Shown here: positions 26,169 to 35,423 of the stretch, piece by piece
How positions within the stretch are numbered: the stretch's first letter is position 1
How the letters are laid out: each line of letters opens with the position of its first letter
From: Clostridium beijerinckii HUN142
GTDB lineage: Bacteria; Bacillota; Clostridia; Clostridiales; Clostridiaceae
NCBI RefSeq assembly: GCF_000621745.1
Contig: NZ_KK211336.1
Coordinates: 456,876 to 520,875, forward strand
DNA length: 64,000 nt
Reading direction: 5' to 3'
The notes under the pieces: generated by a model
Databases searched by the model: none
Seen by the model: only the letters and a program-made list of their open reading frames with translations
What the model was told of the DNA's origin: nothing
Program-made: the position numbers and the translations under genes

Positions 26169-27845
26169 ATGATAAATAAAAGCAAAATTAAAAGCAAAGT
26201 AAAGATTATACCTCTAGGAGGGCTAGGGGAAATAGGAAAAAATTTAACTGTCTTTGAATATGAAGATGAGATAGTAATTATAGATTGTGGAATGTCGTTT
26301 CCGGATGAAGAACTTCTTGGAATTGATCTTGTACTTCCTGATATAACGTATTTACTAAGAAATAAGGATAAGATAAAGGGATTTTTTATAACTCATGGAC
26401 ATGAAGATCATATAGGTGGATTACCTTATGTTTTGAAGCAAATTAATGTTCCTATTTATGCTACAAAGTTAACTTTAGGGTTAATTGAAAGTAAATTAGA
26501 GGAGCATAATATTCTTAGTGATTGCACATTAAATATGGTTAAACCAGGTGATATAATAGAAACAGGCAATTTCAATATTGAATTTATTAGAACAAATCAT
26601 AGTATAGCAGATAGTGTGTCAATTGCCTTGCATACACCTATAGGAATAATTGTTCATACTGGTGATTTTAAAATTGACTTTACTCCAATTGATGGAGAAA
26701 TTATAGATTTGCAGAGATATGCACAGCTCGGAAAAAAAGGAGTACTGCTTTTAATGGCAGATAGTACTAATGCTACTCGTGCAGGTTATACAATGTCGGA
26801 AAAGACTGTAGGTGAAACTTTAGATAATCTATTTATTAAGGCAGATGGAAGAGTAATAGTAGCTACTTTCGCATCAAGTGTTCATAGAGTGCAGCAGATT
26901 GCTAATGCTTCTATAAAAAATGGTAGGAAGATTGCTTTTAGTGGAAGAAGCATGGAAAGAATATCTGAAGTTGCTATGTCACTAGGATATTTATTTATAC
27001 CAGAAGAAATGATAATAGATTTAAATGACGTTAAAAAATATCCAAATGATAAAGTTACAATAATCACGACTGGAAGCCAGGGAGAACCTATGGCAGCGCT
27101 TACAAGAATAGCAGCAGGCAATCATAGGAGTATTCAACTAGAAAAGGGAGATACGGTTATCATATCATCAACGCCAATACCAGGTAATAAAAAGGCTGTA
27201 TCGAGTGTTGTGGATGATTTAACAGAAAAGGGTGCTAAGGTAATATACGAAGCAATAGAGGATATACATGTTTCAGGCCATGCTTGTGAGCAAGAGCTTA
27301 GATTAATTCAGGCACTCTTAAAACCTAAATTTTTTGTACCAGTACATGGTGAATATAGGCATTTATTAAGTCATTCTAAGATTGCAGAAAATATGGGTAT
27401 GGATAAATCGAATATTTTTATATTAGAAATAGGAGATGTATTAGAATTATCTAGAAATAAAGCAGAAATAGCTAACAAGGTACCAGCAGGTAGAGTTCTT
27501 ATAGATGGCTTAGGTGTGGGTGATGTAGGTAATATTGTACTTCGAGATAGAAAGAATTTAGCAAAGGATGGTATTATAACAGTAGTTATTGTTATAAATA
27601 GAGAAAGTAGAACGGTAATATCTGGTCCAGATATAATTACAAGAGGTTTTGTATATGTTAGAGATTCAGAAGAGCTAATGAGAGAGATTAGGAGAATAGT
27701 TTCTAAGAGTGTAGAAAGATGTCTCGATAATGATGTAACTCAATGGTCAGAAATTAAGAGTTCCATAAGAAGAGAAGTAAATACTTATGTGTATACAAAG
27801 ATGAAAAGAAAACCTATGGTTTTACCGGTAATTACTGAAATATAA
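26169..27845 (+). CDS. rnj: Ribonuclease J
   Basis: A 558-residue RNase J, a zinc-dependent 5'-3' exonuclease and endonuclease central to mRNA decay in Firmicutes. The metallo-beta-lactamase motif FITHGHEDHIGGLPYV is at about residues 73-88, with later ligands at VHTGDFKIDF and the beta-CASP motifs ATFASSVHR, FSGRSM and VSGHACEQEL; PVHGEYRHL completes the site. The C-terminal oligomerisation domain is present (VITRGFVY-type, here IITRGFVYVRDSEE). GGAG lies just before the ATG. A structured leader precedes it, which may allow autoregulation, as is known for several RNase genes. Confidence 0.95.
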   Translation: MINKSKIKSKVKIIPLGGLGEIGKNLTVFEYEDEIVIIDCGMSFPDEELLGIDLVLPDITYLLRNKDKIKGFFITHGHEDHIGGLPYVLKQINVPIYATKLTLGLIESKLEEHNILSDCTLNMVKPGDIIETGNFNIEFIRTNHSIADSVSIALHTPIGIIVHTGDFKIDFTPIDGEIIDLQRYAQLGKKGVLLLMADSTNATRAGYTMSEKTVGETLDNLFIKADGRVIVATFASSVHRVQQIANASIKNGRKIAFSGRSMERISEVAMSLGYLFIPEEMIIDLNDVKKYPNDKVTIITTGSQGEPMAALTRIAAGNHRSIQLEKGDTVIISSTPIPGNKKAVSSVVDDLTEKGAKVIYEAIEDIHVSGHACEQELRLIQALLKPKFFVPVHGEYRHLLSHSKIAENMGMDKSNIFILEIGDVLELSRNKAEIANKVPAGRVLIDGLGVGDVGNIVLRDRKNLAKDGIITVVIVINRESRTVISGPDIITRGFVYVRDSEELMREIRRIVSKSVERCLDNDVTQWSEIKSSIRREVNTYVYTKMKRKPMVLPVITEI

Positions 27846-27895
27846 AAGTTCATAGGTGATGAAGTTCGCCTTTAAATATCTTGTTTGAGATTGAT

Positions 27896-27940
27896 GACTT
27901 CTACTATAATGAAATATAGTAGAAGTCTATTTATTTTTAT
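27896..27940 (+). terminator. Terminator of rnj
   Basis: GACTTCTACTATA (27896-27908) pairs perfectly with TATAGTAGAAGTC (27915-27927), followed by TATTTATTTTTAT. Confidence 0.9.
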
Positions 27941-27954
27941 TAGGGATGGATTAA

Positions 27955-28404
27955 TCTCAAGATCAAGAAGAAGCTAACAATTCCACTGAACAAGATAAAA
28001 AAACGGAGAAGGATTTTGTTGTATATGATGAAAAGCTTAATAGAGTGAAATTGTCAGATTATAGGGGAAGATCTGCTGTAGTAAATTTTTGGGATAGCTG
28101 GTGTCTGCCTTGTAAAGAAGAAATGCCTCTTTTTAATGAGCTTTCAAGTAAATATAAAGAGGAACAATTAACTGTTTTAATGGTGGATTTAACAGATTGC
28201 CAAAGAGAAACTATGGATAGAGCTAAAGGATTTATGGCAGATAATGATTATAATATGAAAATTTTATTTGATAATGATGGCACTGCTTTAATAAATTATA
28301 ATATTATATATATACCTAGAACTTTATTTATTGATAAAGATGGAAATATAGTTAAAGATCATTCAGGAGAAATAACTGAAGATGAATTAAAAAGTCAAGT
28401 GTAG
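27955..28404 (+). pseudogene. TlpA/ResA-type thioredoxin lipoprotein, 5' end lost
   Basis: The frame encodes a TlpA/ResA-like thioredoxin fold with redox motif WCLPC in VVNFWDSWCLPCKEEMPLF and the cis-Pro region YIPRTLFIDKDG. Before it is a low-complexity linker (DQEEANNSTEQDKKTEKD) like those after a lipobox, but an in-frame TAA at 27952-27954 and the rnj terminator stand where the signal peptide should be. The only in-frame start is GTG at 28045, with no RBS. I infer that a deletion removed the promoter and signal sequence. If translated from 28045, a 119-residue cytoplasmic fragment would result. Confidence 0.7.
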
Positions 28405-28569
28405 TTATTATTGAGCGAATAAGGTAAATATTAAATTAAAATTAAAGTATTGAGTAATCAAAAAAGTAAAATATATGGTGATTAAGTCACAGAATTAATG
28501 TAAAAATAAGACTATACTTAAAGTATAGAAAAAAACAAAAATTTAAATTACAAATTGGAGGAGTTAGTT

Positions 28570-28887
28570 ATGGCTAGAATAATAAGTAGTAATGAATTTA
28601 TTGAAAATGTTGAGAACTCAAAAGGAATAGCAGTTGTTGATTTTTTTGCAACTTGGTGCGGACCATGTAAAATGTTAGCTCCAGTATTCGAAGAAGCTAG
28701 TATGGAAGTTAGAGGTAAAGCTAAATTCTTTAAAATTGATATAGATGAAAGTGAAAGCATAGCAGAAAAATATGGAATATCTGCAGTACCGACTATGATT
28801 GTATTTAAAGATGGGAGACCAGTAGAAAATTTAGCTGGATTTATGCCAAAACAAAATATACTAAATAAAGTGAAGGCGCATTTATAA
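28570..28887 (+). CDS. trxA: Thioredoxin
   Basis: A 105-residue classical thioredoxin with active site FFATWCGPCKML and the cis-proline segment SAVPTMIVFKDG. It reduces protein disulfides in the cytoplasm. GGAGGAG lies 6 nt before the ATG at 28570. No thioredoxin reductase gene adjoins. A hairpin AAAACC...GGTTTT (about 28921-28948) follows and may terminate it. Confidence 0.94.
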   Translation: MARIISSNEFIENVENSKGIAVVDFFATWCGPCKMLAPVFEEASMEVRGKAKFFKIDIDESESIAEKYGISAVPTMIVFKDGRPVENLAGFMPKQNILNKVKAHL

Positions 28888-28988
28888 ATAATAGTATATA
28901 GGTGTAAATTCAGGTGGATTTTAAAACCCTACTTTGGGAGGTTTTGCTTTATATAGATAACTTTAATTAATAGATGAAGCCAGAGTTG

Positions 28989-29030
28989 CAAATAAAGCGG
29001 TGGAATATGTTTAATCCATCGCTTTATTTG
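28989..29030. terminator. Bidirectional terminator
   Basis: CAAATAAAGCGGTGGA (28989-29004) pairs with TCCATCGCTTTATTTG (29015-29030), with one G-U pair. It sits between convergent trxA and the CDF gene. Confidence 0.8.
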
Positions 29031-29084
29031 TTATATCCCTGCGTATAGTTTCTTGTGATTATATATTTTTATATAATCATAGTT

Positions 29085-29981
29085 TTAATCACACTTATTT
29101 TTACATTTATCACAATCGGGATTATCTTGGTAAGATTCTAAATGAATCATAATTTCTGAGTGATCTAGAGAGTTTTTTATATCATTTTCAATCTTATCAC
29201 ATACGTCGTGAGCATCTTTAATTCGCATATTTTCAGGAAATACTAAATGTAATTCTATATACCTAACTCGTCCAGATTTTCTTGTTTTAAAGTTATGGTA
29301 ATTACAATAAATACTGGAAAACTTATTTATACTGTTTTGAATAATTTTAATTTCATCATTAGATAACTTAACATCCAAAAGTGGATTGAATGCAGATATT
29401 AAAAGTTCAATGGCTTCTTTTAATATAAATATACCAACTAAGATAGCCACAATTGGATCTAAAAAATTCAACTTAGTTATCCATATAAGAAACAAACCAA
29501 TTCCTACACCTAATGATGTATAAACATCAGCTTTTAAATGAAGAGCATCCGCTTCAAGAGCTATAGAATCTTCTTGTTTAGCGACTATATATATTTTTCT
29601 AGAAACCAAAAGATTTATAGCAGAAGAAATAAACATAACTATAAAGCCAAGGCCTATCGATTCCACGGCTCCAGGAATTATTAGTTTTTTTGCTGCTTCG
29701 AATATTATCCAAGCAGAAGCTGATAGTATAAGAATTGCCTCAATTACACCAGAAATATTTTCAACTTTTCCATGTCCATAAGGATGTATATCATCGGCTG
29801 GTTTATCAGATATTTTAACTGAAAAAAATGCTATTATAGCGGCTAATAAATCCATAGTCGAATGTATAGCTTCAGATATTATACTTACTGAACCAGTAGC
29901 AAGTCCCACAATTAATTTTAGAGTTATTAGGATGCTATTTGAAAATAGAGATAATCTTGCAACTTTAACTTTTGCATTCAT
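29085..29981 (-). CDS. Cation diffusion facilitator metal exporter
   Basis: A 298-residue CDF transporter (FieF/MntE-like), which exports divalent metal ions in exchange for protons. Six TM helices fill residues 10-210. Metal-site residues are visible in the helix-2 region (SEAIHSTMDLLAA) and in EADALHLKADVYTS (H-x3-D), with HPYGHGKVENISG between. A cytoplasmic alpha-beta domain follows, and the tail is Cys-rich (DCDKCKNKCD), a possible extra metal site. The ATG at 29981 has GGAGGCG upstream on the minus strand; the longer frame has no such signal. A palindromic operator overlaps its upstream region. Confidence 0.92.
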   Translation of the reverse strand: MNAKVKVARLSLFSNSILITLKLIVGLATGSVSIISEAIHSTMDLLAAIIAFFSVKISDKPADDIHPYGHGKVENISGVIEAILILSASAWIIFEAAKKLIIPGAVESIGLGFIVMFISSAINLLVSRKIYIVAKQEDSIALEADALHLKADVYTSLGVGIGLFLIWITKLNFLDPIVAILVGIFILKEAIELLISAFNPLLDVKLSNDEIKIIQNSINKFSSIYCNYHNFKTRKSGRVRYIELHLVFPENMRIKDAHDVCDKIENDIKNSLDHSEIMIHLESYQDNPDCDKCKNKCD

Positions 29982-30007
29982 ATAAAACGCCTCCATATTT
30001 AACATAA

Positions 30008-30027
30008 GTTTTATCACTTGATAAAAC
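30008..30027. promoter_or_regulatory. Palindromic operator candidate upstream of the CDF gene
   Basis: GTTTTATCA-CT-TGATAAAAC is a perfect 9-bp inverted repeat, 27-46 bp before the CDF start. A second perfect palindrome TTATCAATTGATAA is at 30088-30101. Both look like sites for a metal-responsive repressor, which is an inference. The rest of 29982-30341 has no gene. Confidence 0.5.
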
Positions 30028-30341
30028 AAATTAATAATATAATATATTTATATACATTAAAAGTCAAGGAGTGAGCGATGAACTGCGTTATCAATTGATA
30101 ATGATAGCTATTGCATTAAGAAGTTATAAATGAAAGAAAACGGCCATTATCCAGGAAATTTGGATGGTATATATTTGAAGGAAATGGAGTAATATGTAAT
30201 AAGATTTAAATCTTTATGTTGTAATTAGTAGCTGTTAAAAATCAAAAAGTGTGGCTTATAATACGAATATTTACCAAAATATAGAACATTCATAGAATTG
30301 TAACATATTATATTTTTGAAATAATAAACAAGGAAGAAAAT

Positions 30342-30929
30342 ATGAATAATGATATAATGTATTCGGTAGATTATTCATCTGAAACATCAGATTATGACTT
30401 AGAGGACAGATACAATAATAATTGGACATATCAGAATTCTAATTTCAGGTCTGTCCCATATTCTATGCTATTTGATGAAATGGAGTACGATTACAGAGCT
30501 GATATCCCACAATCAGCAACTGAAAATAGCAAAATGGATTTGAAAGACTATGGACCACAGCCTTTGGTAGTTAATATTGATAAAGCTACCAAGCAAAATA
30601 CCAATTTTCGTACTGCTTTATGGACAGGAGAGCATTTTCAAGTTACATTAATGAGTATCAATGTAGGTGACGATATAGGTTTAGAAATCCATCCAGACAC
30701 TGATCAATTCATACGTATTGAAGAGGGACAAGGAGTTGTTAAAATGGGAAGAAGCGAGGATAAACTAGAGTTTCAAGCAAACGCTAGAGATGACTTTGCA
30801 ATCATGGTCCCTGCAGGAACTTGGCACAATGTTATTAACACAGGTACAAAACCTCTCAAAGTATACTCTATTTATGCGCCACCTCATCATCCACATGGCA
30901 CAGTGCATGTAACTAAACCCTCTGAATAA
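30342..30929 (+). CDS. Cupin-domain protein
   Basis: A 195-residue soluble protein. An acidic, Tyr/Asn-rich N-terminus (1-65) precedes a single cupin barrel. Metal-ligand motifs are GLEIHPDTDQFIRIEEG (G-x4-H-x3-D-x4-E type) and PAGTWHNVINTG, with a His-rich end PPHHPHGTVH. Cupins of this type bind a metal ion or small sugar or acid ligand; the activity cannot be deduced. AAGGAAG precedes the ATG. It is monocistronic with its own terminator. Confidence 0.85.
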   Translation: MNNDIMYSVDYSSETSDYDLEDRYNNNWTYQNSNFRSVPYSMLFDEMEYDYRADIPQSATENSKMDLKDYGPQPLVVNIDKATKQNTNFRTALWTGEHFQVTLMSINVGDDIGLEIHPDTDQFIRIEEGQGVVKMGRSEDKLEFQANARDDFAIMVPAGTWHNVINTGTKPLKVYSIYAPPHHPHGTVHVTKPSE

Positions 30930-30955
30930 GTTTTTAAAGAAAATTAAATTAATAT

Positions 30956-31001
30956 AAGTCTAACCTAGTGTGAATTCATGGTCACGGGGTTAGACTTTTT
31001 T
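30956..31001 (+). terminator. Terminator of the cupin gene
   Basis: AAGTCTAACC (30956-30965) pairs with GGTTAGACTT (30987-30996), followed by a T run. Confidence 0.88.
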
Positions 31002-31127
31002 TATTCACTATGAAATTATATAGTTAGACAATCTGCGGATATTATGCCCTTTGAGAGTATAAATCATGAAAATGGCTGATTCAGAAAGTTAATTTTGATA
31101 GAGAATAAAAAATAAAATAAATTCGCC

Positions 31128-31212
31128 TGCATAAAATGTTCTTATATGCAGCATAGCTGCCATTTCTGATGTGCAGATTTTTCGCACATGCATTCGAAAA
31201 GGCAAATACGTA
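31128..31212. other. Possible structured non-coding element
   Basis: Within the 418-bp gap 30930-31347, this GC-richer stretch contains GCAGCATAGCTGC (palindromic), paired ATGTGC / GCACAT segments and TTCGCC near one end with GGCAAAT near the other. It has no ORF. CATAGCTGC recurs twice at 47283-47331. It could be a small dispersed repeat or an RNA. Confidence 0.3.
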
Positions 31213-31347
31213 AAAGAGTACGTAATAATTATACTTATTGGTATAAAACTGTTAGAATTGCGTTAAGAAACTACAAGATATGACAAATAAATGCTATAAT
31301 TAATTGTATTGTTGCAATAAATTATAACAAGAGGGGGAGCACGTTGC

Positions 31348-33456
31348 ATGATGAAAAAGTTTAATTTAGGGACAAAAATAAGTATAATAATAGGATCAAT
31401 AATCCTTGTGTGTTATATAGGAGTATTTGCAAGTATATTGGTACAAATAAAATCTAAAAGCATAATGGATAGCGAAAATTTAGCAAAAGAAATATCTTTA
31501 TCCTATGCAGAGCAAATCACATCTAACTTTGAAAAGTTAGAAACAATAGGTAAGGATTTAAGAGGTTCACTAACCAATGAAATTAAGCTTAATTCACAGA
31601 ACAGGGATCTGGTTATTGAAATGCAAAAGGAAATATTAAAGACAGATCCTGAAATTTTTGGTGTTACAGTTGCATTTGAGGCTAACGCGTTTGATGGAAA
31701 AGATGATTATTATAAAGGCAAAAAAGAGTTTGCAGAGGATGGAAAGTTTATACCGTATGCAAGTAGAGATGGTGATCAAATAGTAGTGTTACCAGCATAT
31801 GATGAACAGACAGATATGACGTGGTACAATAAGCCAAAGGAATTAAGGGGGACTTATATTACAGAACCAACAGTGTATACAGTTAATGGACAAGATATAT
31901 CCATGGTATCTTTAGCTATGCCTATATTAGATGATAGCGGAAAGTTTTTAGGAGTAATATCAATAGATTATAAACTTGATACATTAGAAAAACTTATATT
32001 GGAAAAAACACCACTTGGAGGCACAGTTGAACTAATATCTAACCAAGGTATTTATGTAGCAAGTGGTGAAGATCCAAGTCTAAAGATGAAAGATGCAAAG
32101 CAAAATAATGATACTTGGGCGAAAGTTATAAGTGAGACTTCACAAGGTAAAGAATTTTATACTTATGGAACTTCAATAAAAAAAGGACAGGAAGTTTTAA
32201 TGGTAGCATATCCAGTTAACTTAGAAAATACAAAGACTAACTGGATACTATGCAGTCAAATTCCAAAAGAAAAAACATTAGAAAGTTATAATAAAATATT
32301 TAATGTTATTTTAATTTCAGCAGTTGCATCATTATTAATTGTTATATTTGTAATACATATTGTAGTTAAAAGAATGACAAAAGGAATAAGATACGCAGAA
32401 GAACAAATGGAGTTATTAGCTAAGGGAGATCTTACAGTAGAGCTCGATAAAAAATATGTGGATAGAGAAGATGAAATAGGAAAAATGTTTAAGTCCATAA
32501 ATGAGATGCAAAAATCATTAAGGAATATAATATCTGGTGTTAAAGGTGAATGTAATGTAGTTTTAGATTCAATAAACTTTACACAAGGGAAAATAGAAGA
32601 TTTAAATAATCAAATTTCAGATGTATCTGCTACAACTGAGGAGTTATCTGCAAGCATGGAGGAAACGGCAGCATCTACGGAGGAAGTAAATGCTTCATCA
32701 ACAAATATGAAATCTATAATAAATACTATGGAATCGAGTGTTGAAAGTGGAGAGGTAACTGCAAAGGAAATTGAGGAAAGAGCTAAAAAACTTAAATCTG
32801 ATGCATTACAATCAAGAGAACAATCTAGCAGCATAACTTCAAAAATGCAGGAAAGTTTAAGAATTGCTATGGAGAAATCTAAAGCAGTAGATAAAATAAA
32901 TGAATTAACAGTTAGGATATTAGAAATAACTGATCAAACAAATCTATTAGCATTAAATGCAGCTATAGAATCAGCAAGAGCAGGGGAAGCTGGTAAAGGA
33001 TTTGCTGTTGTTGCAGATGAAATAAGGAAACTTGCTGAAACCTCAAAGGAAACTACAATGGAAATACAGCAGATAAATAAAGAGGTTGTTATGGCTGTAA
33101 ATGAACTTAAAGGAACATCAAATGAAGTAATTAATTTTATTGGAAATCAAGTGATGAAAGATTATAACAAACTTGTAGACACAGGAGAACAGTATAGAAA
33201 TGATGCTATTGTATTTAATGAATTAGTTAGCACTATAGGTGAAATATCAGATGAACTTATTAATTCTACAGAAGATATTATAACAGCTATAAATGAAGTT
33301 GCAGAGGCAACTAATGAAGGTGCTACAGGAACAACTTTAATTGCAAATAAGTCAAATGAGGTAGTTAATTTAACAGAAGACGTTGTAGAACAAACACATA
33401 AGACAAAAGAATGTGCAGATAAATTATTAGAAGTAGTATCAATATTTAAAATATAG
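31348..33456 (+). CDS. Methyl-accepting chemotaxis protein with dCache sensor
   Basis: A 702-residue chemoreceptor. TM1 lies at about residues 12-32, a large dCache ligand domain at about 35-305 (DMTWYNKPKELRG and ISIDYKLDTLE are family signatures), TM2 at about 312-334, then HAMP (RYAEEQMELLAKGDL) and a signalling domain with tip ITDQTNLLALNAAIESARAG. GAGGGGGAG lies 8 nt before the first ATG. It is monocistronic and ends at a 24-bp inverted repeat. It belongs to a different subfamily from the receptor at 23 kb. The ligand is unknown. Confidence 0.93.
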   Translation: MMKKFNLGTKISIIIGSIILVCYIGVFASILVQIKSKSIMDSENLAKEISLSYAEQITSNFEKLETIGKDLRGSLTNEIKLNSQNRDLVIEMQKEILKTDPEIFGVTVAFEANAFDGKDDYYKGKKEFAEDGKFIPYASRDGDQIVVLPAYDEQTDMTWYNKPKELRGTYITEPTVYTVNGQDISMVSLAMPILDDSGKFLGVISIDYKLDTLEKLILEKTPLGGTVELISNQGIYVASGEDPSLKMKDAKQNNDTWAKVISETSQGKEFYTYGTSIKKGQEVLMVAYPVNLENTKTNWILCSQIPKEKTLESYNKIFNVILISAVASLLIVIFVIHIVVKRMTKGIRYAEEQMELLAKGDLTVELDKKYVDREDEIGKMFKSINEMQKSLRNIISGVKGECNVVLDSINFTQGKIEDLNNQISDVSATTEELSASMEETAASTEEVNASSTNMKSIINTMESSVESGEVTAKEIEERAKKLKSDALQSREQSSSITSKMQESLRIAMEKSKAVDKINELTVRILEITDQTNLLALNAAIESARAGEAGKGFAVVADEIRKLAETSKETTMEIQQINKEVVMAVNELKGTSNEVINFIGNQVMKDYNKLVDTGEQYRNDAIVFNELVSTIGEISDELINSTEDIITAINEVAEATNEGATGTTLIANKSNEVVNLTEDVVEQTHKTKECADKLLEVVSIFKI

Positions 33457-33463
33457 GGAATTA

Positions 33464-33520
33464 ACATAAGGTGAATATAGTAGATTTATTTTACACAAAT
33501 CTACTATATTCACCTTATGT
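33464..33520. terminator. Perfect 24-bp inverted repeat
   Basis: Arms 33464-33487 and 33497-33520 are exact reverse complements (outer ACATAAGGTGAATATAG, inner GTAGATTT) with a 9-nt loop. Only a poor T tract follows on the plus strand. It probably terminates the chemoreceptor transcript, though such length is more than a terminator needs. Confidence 0.65.
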
Positions 33521-33654
33521 GCTTAAACAAGAAGATTCATATGTTGAAATAAAAAGCATTTCATAACAAGATTTTCTAACTTTAGGTAAAAATTAATTTA
33601 TAAATGAATAAAAAATAGACCACCTTCAAAGAATAAAATTGGAGGTGTTTTATT

Positions 33655-34128
33655 ATGCAAGTAAATTTAACTCAAAAAGAAAAAATGTTGTTAGAAGATC
33701 AGAAAAGCCATGAAGAAATTTGTATACAAAAATATTCAAATTATGCTAATCAGGTACAGGATCTACAATTGAAACAAATTTGTAAGAATAATGAGCAAAT
33801 TGAAAGGAGCCATCTTAATACAATTAATCAGTTACTAAGTGGCAATGTTCCACAGATGAATCAACAACAAGGTGGACAAAAAAACCAAGGTGTTGATCAA
33901 AATGTAAATAAATCTCAAACTGCTACAAGTAATTTGTCAGATAAGGAAATATGCTCAGATTTATTAATGACAGAAAAATATGTGTCAGGAGCTTATGATA
34001 CTGCAATTTTTGAATTCAAGGATACTGAAGTACGAGATGTATTAAATCATATACAAAAAGAAGAACAAAAGCATGGAGAATCTATATTTAAGTATATGGA
34101 GAGTAAAGGCATGTATAATGTTCAATAA
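33655..34128 (+). CDS. CotF-type spore coat protein
   Basis: A 157-residue ferritin-like helical protein. The N-terminal helix pair (KMLLEDQKSHEEICIQKYSN...CKNNEQIERSHLNTINQLLSG) and a second pair (ICSDLLMTEKYVSGAYDTAIFEF...HIQKEEQKHGESIFKYM) flank a Gln/Asn-rich linker (about 65-95). This is the CotF/DUF2383-like spore-coat pattern of Firmicutes. GGAGGTG precedes the ATG. Role in the spore coat is by family; sporulation promoters could not be judged. Confidence 0.82.
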   Translation: MQVNLTQKEKMLLEDQKSHEEICIQKYSNYANQVQDLQLKQICKNNEQIERSHLNTINQLLSGNVPQMNQQQGGQKNQGVDQNVNKSQTATSNLSDKEICSDLLMTEKYVSGAYDTAIFEFKDTEVRDVLNHIQKEEQKHGESIFKYMESKGMYNVQ

Positions 34129-34138
34129 TTAGAAAAAC

Positions 34139-34201
34139 ATTATTAAAAGTATAAGAAAGTTTAGCTTTTTTCAGGCTGAATTTTTTTGTACTTTTAATAA
34201 T
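34139..34201 (+). terminator. Terminator after the CotF-type gene
   Basis: ATTATTAAAAGTA (34139-34151) pairs with TACTTTTAATAAT (34189-34201), enclosing a T-rich inner hairpin. Confidence 0.7.
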
Positions 34202-34365
34202 TTATATTTATGTTTTATTGGTTAAAATTGACTACATAAGAGTCTTAGTGATAAAATTTAATGAAAAGTTATTTGACTAAATAAGTTATAACAAAAATAA
34301 TAACTTATTTTAAAATTTAAAACTAGAAACTATAAAATATGGTTTTTTATAATGGAGGGAAATAA

Positions 34366-34911
34366 ATGATTTTTTTTGGACATTTAGGGTTAACCACTGA
34401 AGCGATAAAGGCATATGAAGTGATTTTACATAAAGATAGTAAGTTAAGTAACAAAGAAGTTTTGGTTGATTATAGATTTGTTTTGATTGGATCAATATTA
34501 CCTGATATTATTGACAAGCCAATTGGGGCTGGGGTATTTCGCAGTGTATTTCATAATAGCCGAATATTTGGACATACTTTGATATTTTCTCTAGTTCTGA
34601 TTTTGATAGGCATATATATGTTAAATAGAAATGGAAAAAATAATATTTTATTATTGGGCATCGCTAGTTCCATTCATTTAGTATTAGATAGCATGTGGTT
34701 ATACCCTAAGATATTGTTTTGGCCATACTTTGGATGGAAGTTTCCTGCAAGACCAGAAGGCAATTGGGTAAATAGTGATATTGTTAGACTTATTACAGAT
34801 CCGACTTATTATTTACCTGAATTAATAGGCTTTGCTATTATCGCATATTACTTTATAAGACTTTTTAGGAAAAAAGAAATAAGATGTTTTTTAAATAAAG
34901 GAAAGTTATAG
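34366..34911 (+). CDS. Membrane-bound metal-dependent hydrolase, YdjM-like
   Basis: A 181-residue integral membrane protein of the YdjM/DUF457 superfamily. GHLGLTTEAI at the N-terminus, LIGSILPDIIDKP near residue 45, the FHNSRIFGHTLIFS motif (equivalent to the family's HRG-x-THS) and SSIHLVLDSMW supply the His/Asp metal ligands. TM helices are about 68-86, 93-112 and 147-167. The reaction of this family is poorly known. A clear GGAGGG precedes the ATG. Confidence 0.75.
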   Translation: MIFFGHLGLTTEAIKAYEVILHKDSKLSNKEVLVDYRFVLIGSILPDIIDKPIGAGVFRSVFHNSRIFGHTLIFSLVLILIGIYMLNRNGKNNILLLGIASSIHLVLDSMWLYPKILFWPYFGWKFPARPEGNWVNSDIVRLITDPTYYLPELIGFAIIAYYFIRLFRKKEIRCFLNKGKL

Positions 34912-34919
34912 AGTTAATC

Positions 34920-35087
34920 ATGATAGGTATACTTGTGGGGCAAGGAATGACTTTTGATGAAGCAATTAGTAAGGTAGAAGATTGGGAAACATCTGGTATA
35001 TCTAAACTTTTAGATAAGAGTAAAATGACTCAAAGTAAATGGAAAAATAATATCATATATCTGCAGAACGTTAAAAAACTCAAGTGA
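34920..35087 (+). CDS. Small unrecognised ORF, possibly a gene relic
   Basis: A 55-codon frame starting 8 nt after the previous stop and reading MIGILVGQGMTFDEAISKVE, then a basic tail ending LQNVKKLK. I see no RBS and do not recognise a family; GILVGQGMTFDEA resembles a C-terminal helix pair of a larger enzyme, so a truncated gene is likely. A terminator overlaps its end. Confidence 0.3.
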   Translation: MIGILVGQGMTFDEAISKVEDWETSGISKLLDKSKMTQSKWKNNIIYLQNVKKLK

Positions 35088-35113
35088 TTCTAATAACAAA
35101 TTACTTGAGTTTT
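35075..35113 (+). terminator. Terminator
   Basis: AAAACTCAAGT (35075-35085) pairs with ACTTGAGTTTT (35103-35113). It closes the hydrolase unit and the small ORF. Confidence 0.8.
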
Positions 35114-35294
35114 AAATTTTATGCGTTGGCGTTCAAAAAAACAACTGCTAAGCGTGTGGTTCTGATTGTATTTAGTGAAATAAACTACATTAATCTAGAA
35201 GTGTAAAATTATTAGAAAATTTGAATTATTAATTCAAGATATTATGGTATAATACCTAATTATAGTAATTTATCTTGATGAAAGGAAAAGTATA

Positions 35295-35423
35295 ATGAAT
35301 TTTTCTACCTGTCATTATATAGTGTTTAAATATGGATACAAGTTTAAAAGAAGAAAGAGAAGTATTACTGCAGAAGAAAGATATAATAAAACAAGAATTA
35401 AAGGAAAAGAAACAAAAATTTGA
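35295..35423 (+). other. Upstream ORF overlapping the helD start
   Basis: A 42-codon ORF with a better RBS (AAAGGA, 8 nt spacing) than helD itself. It overlaps the first 30 codons of helD in another frame. It may be a leader that couples translation, or mark an indel near the helD start. Confidence 0.3.
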
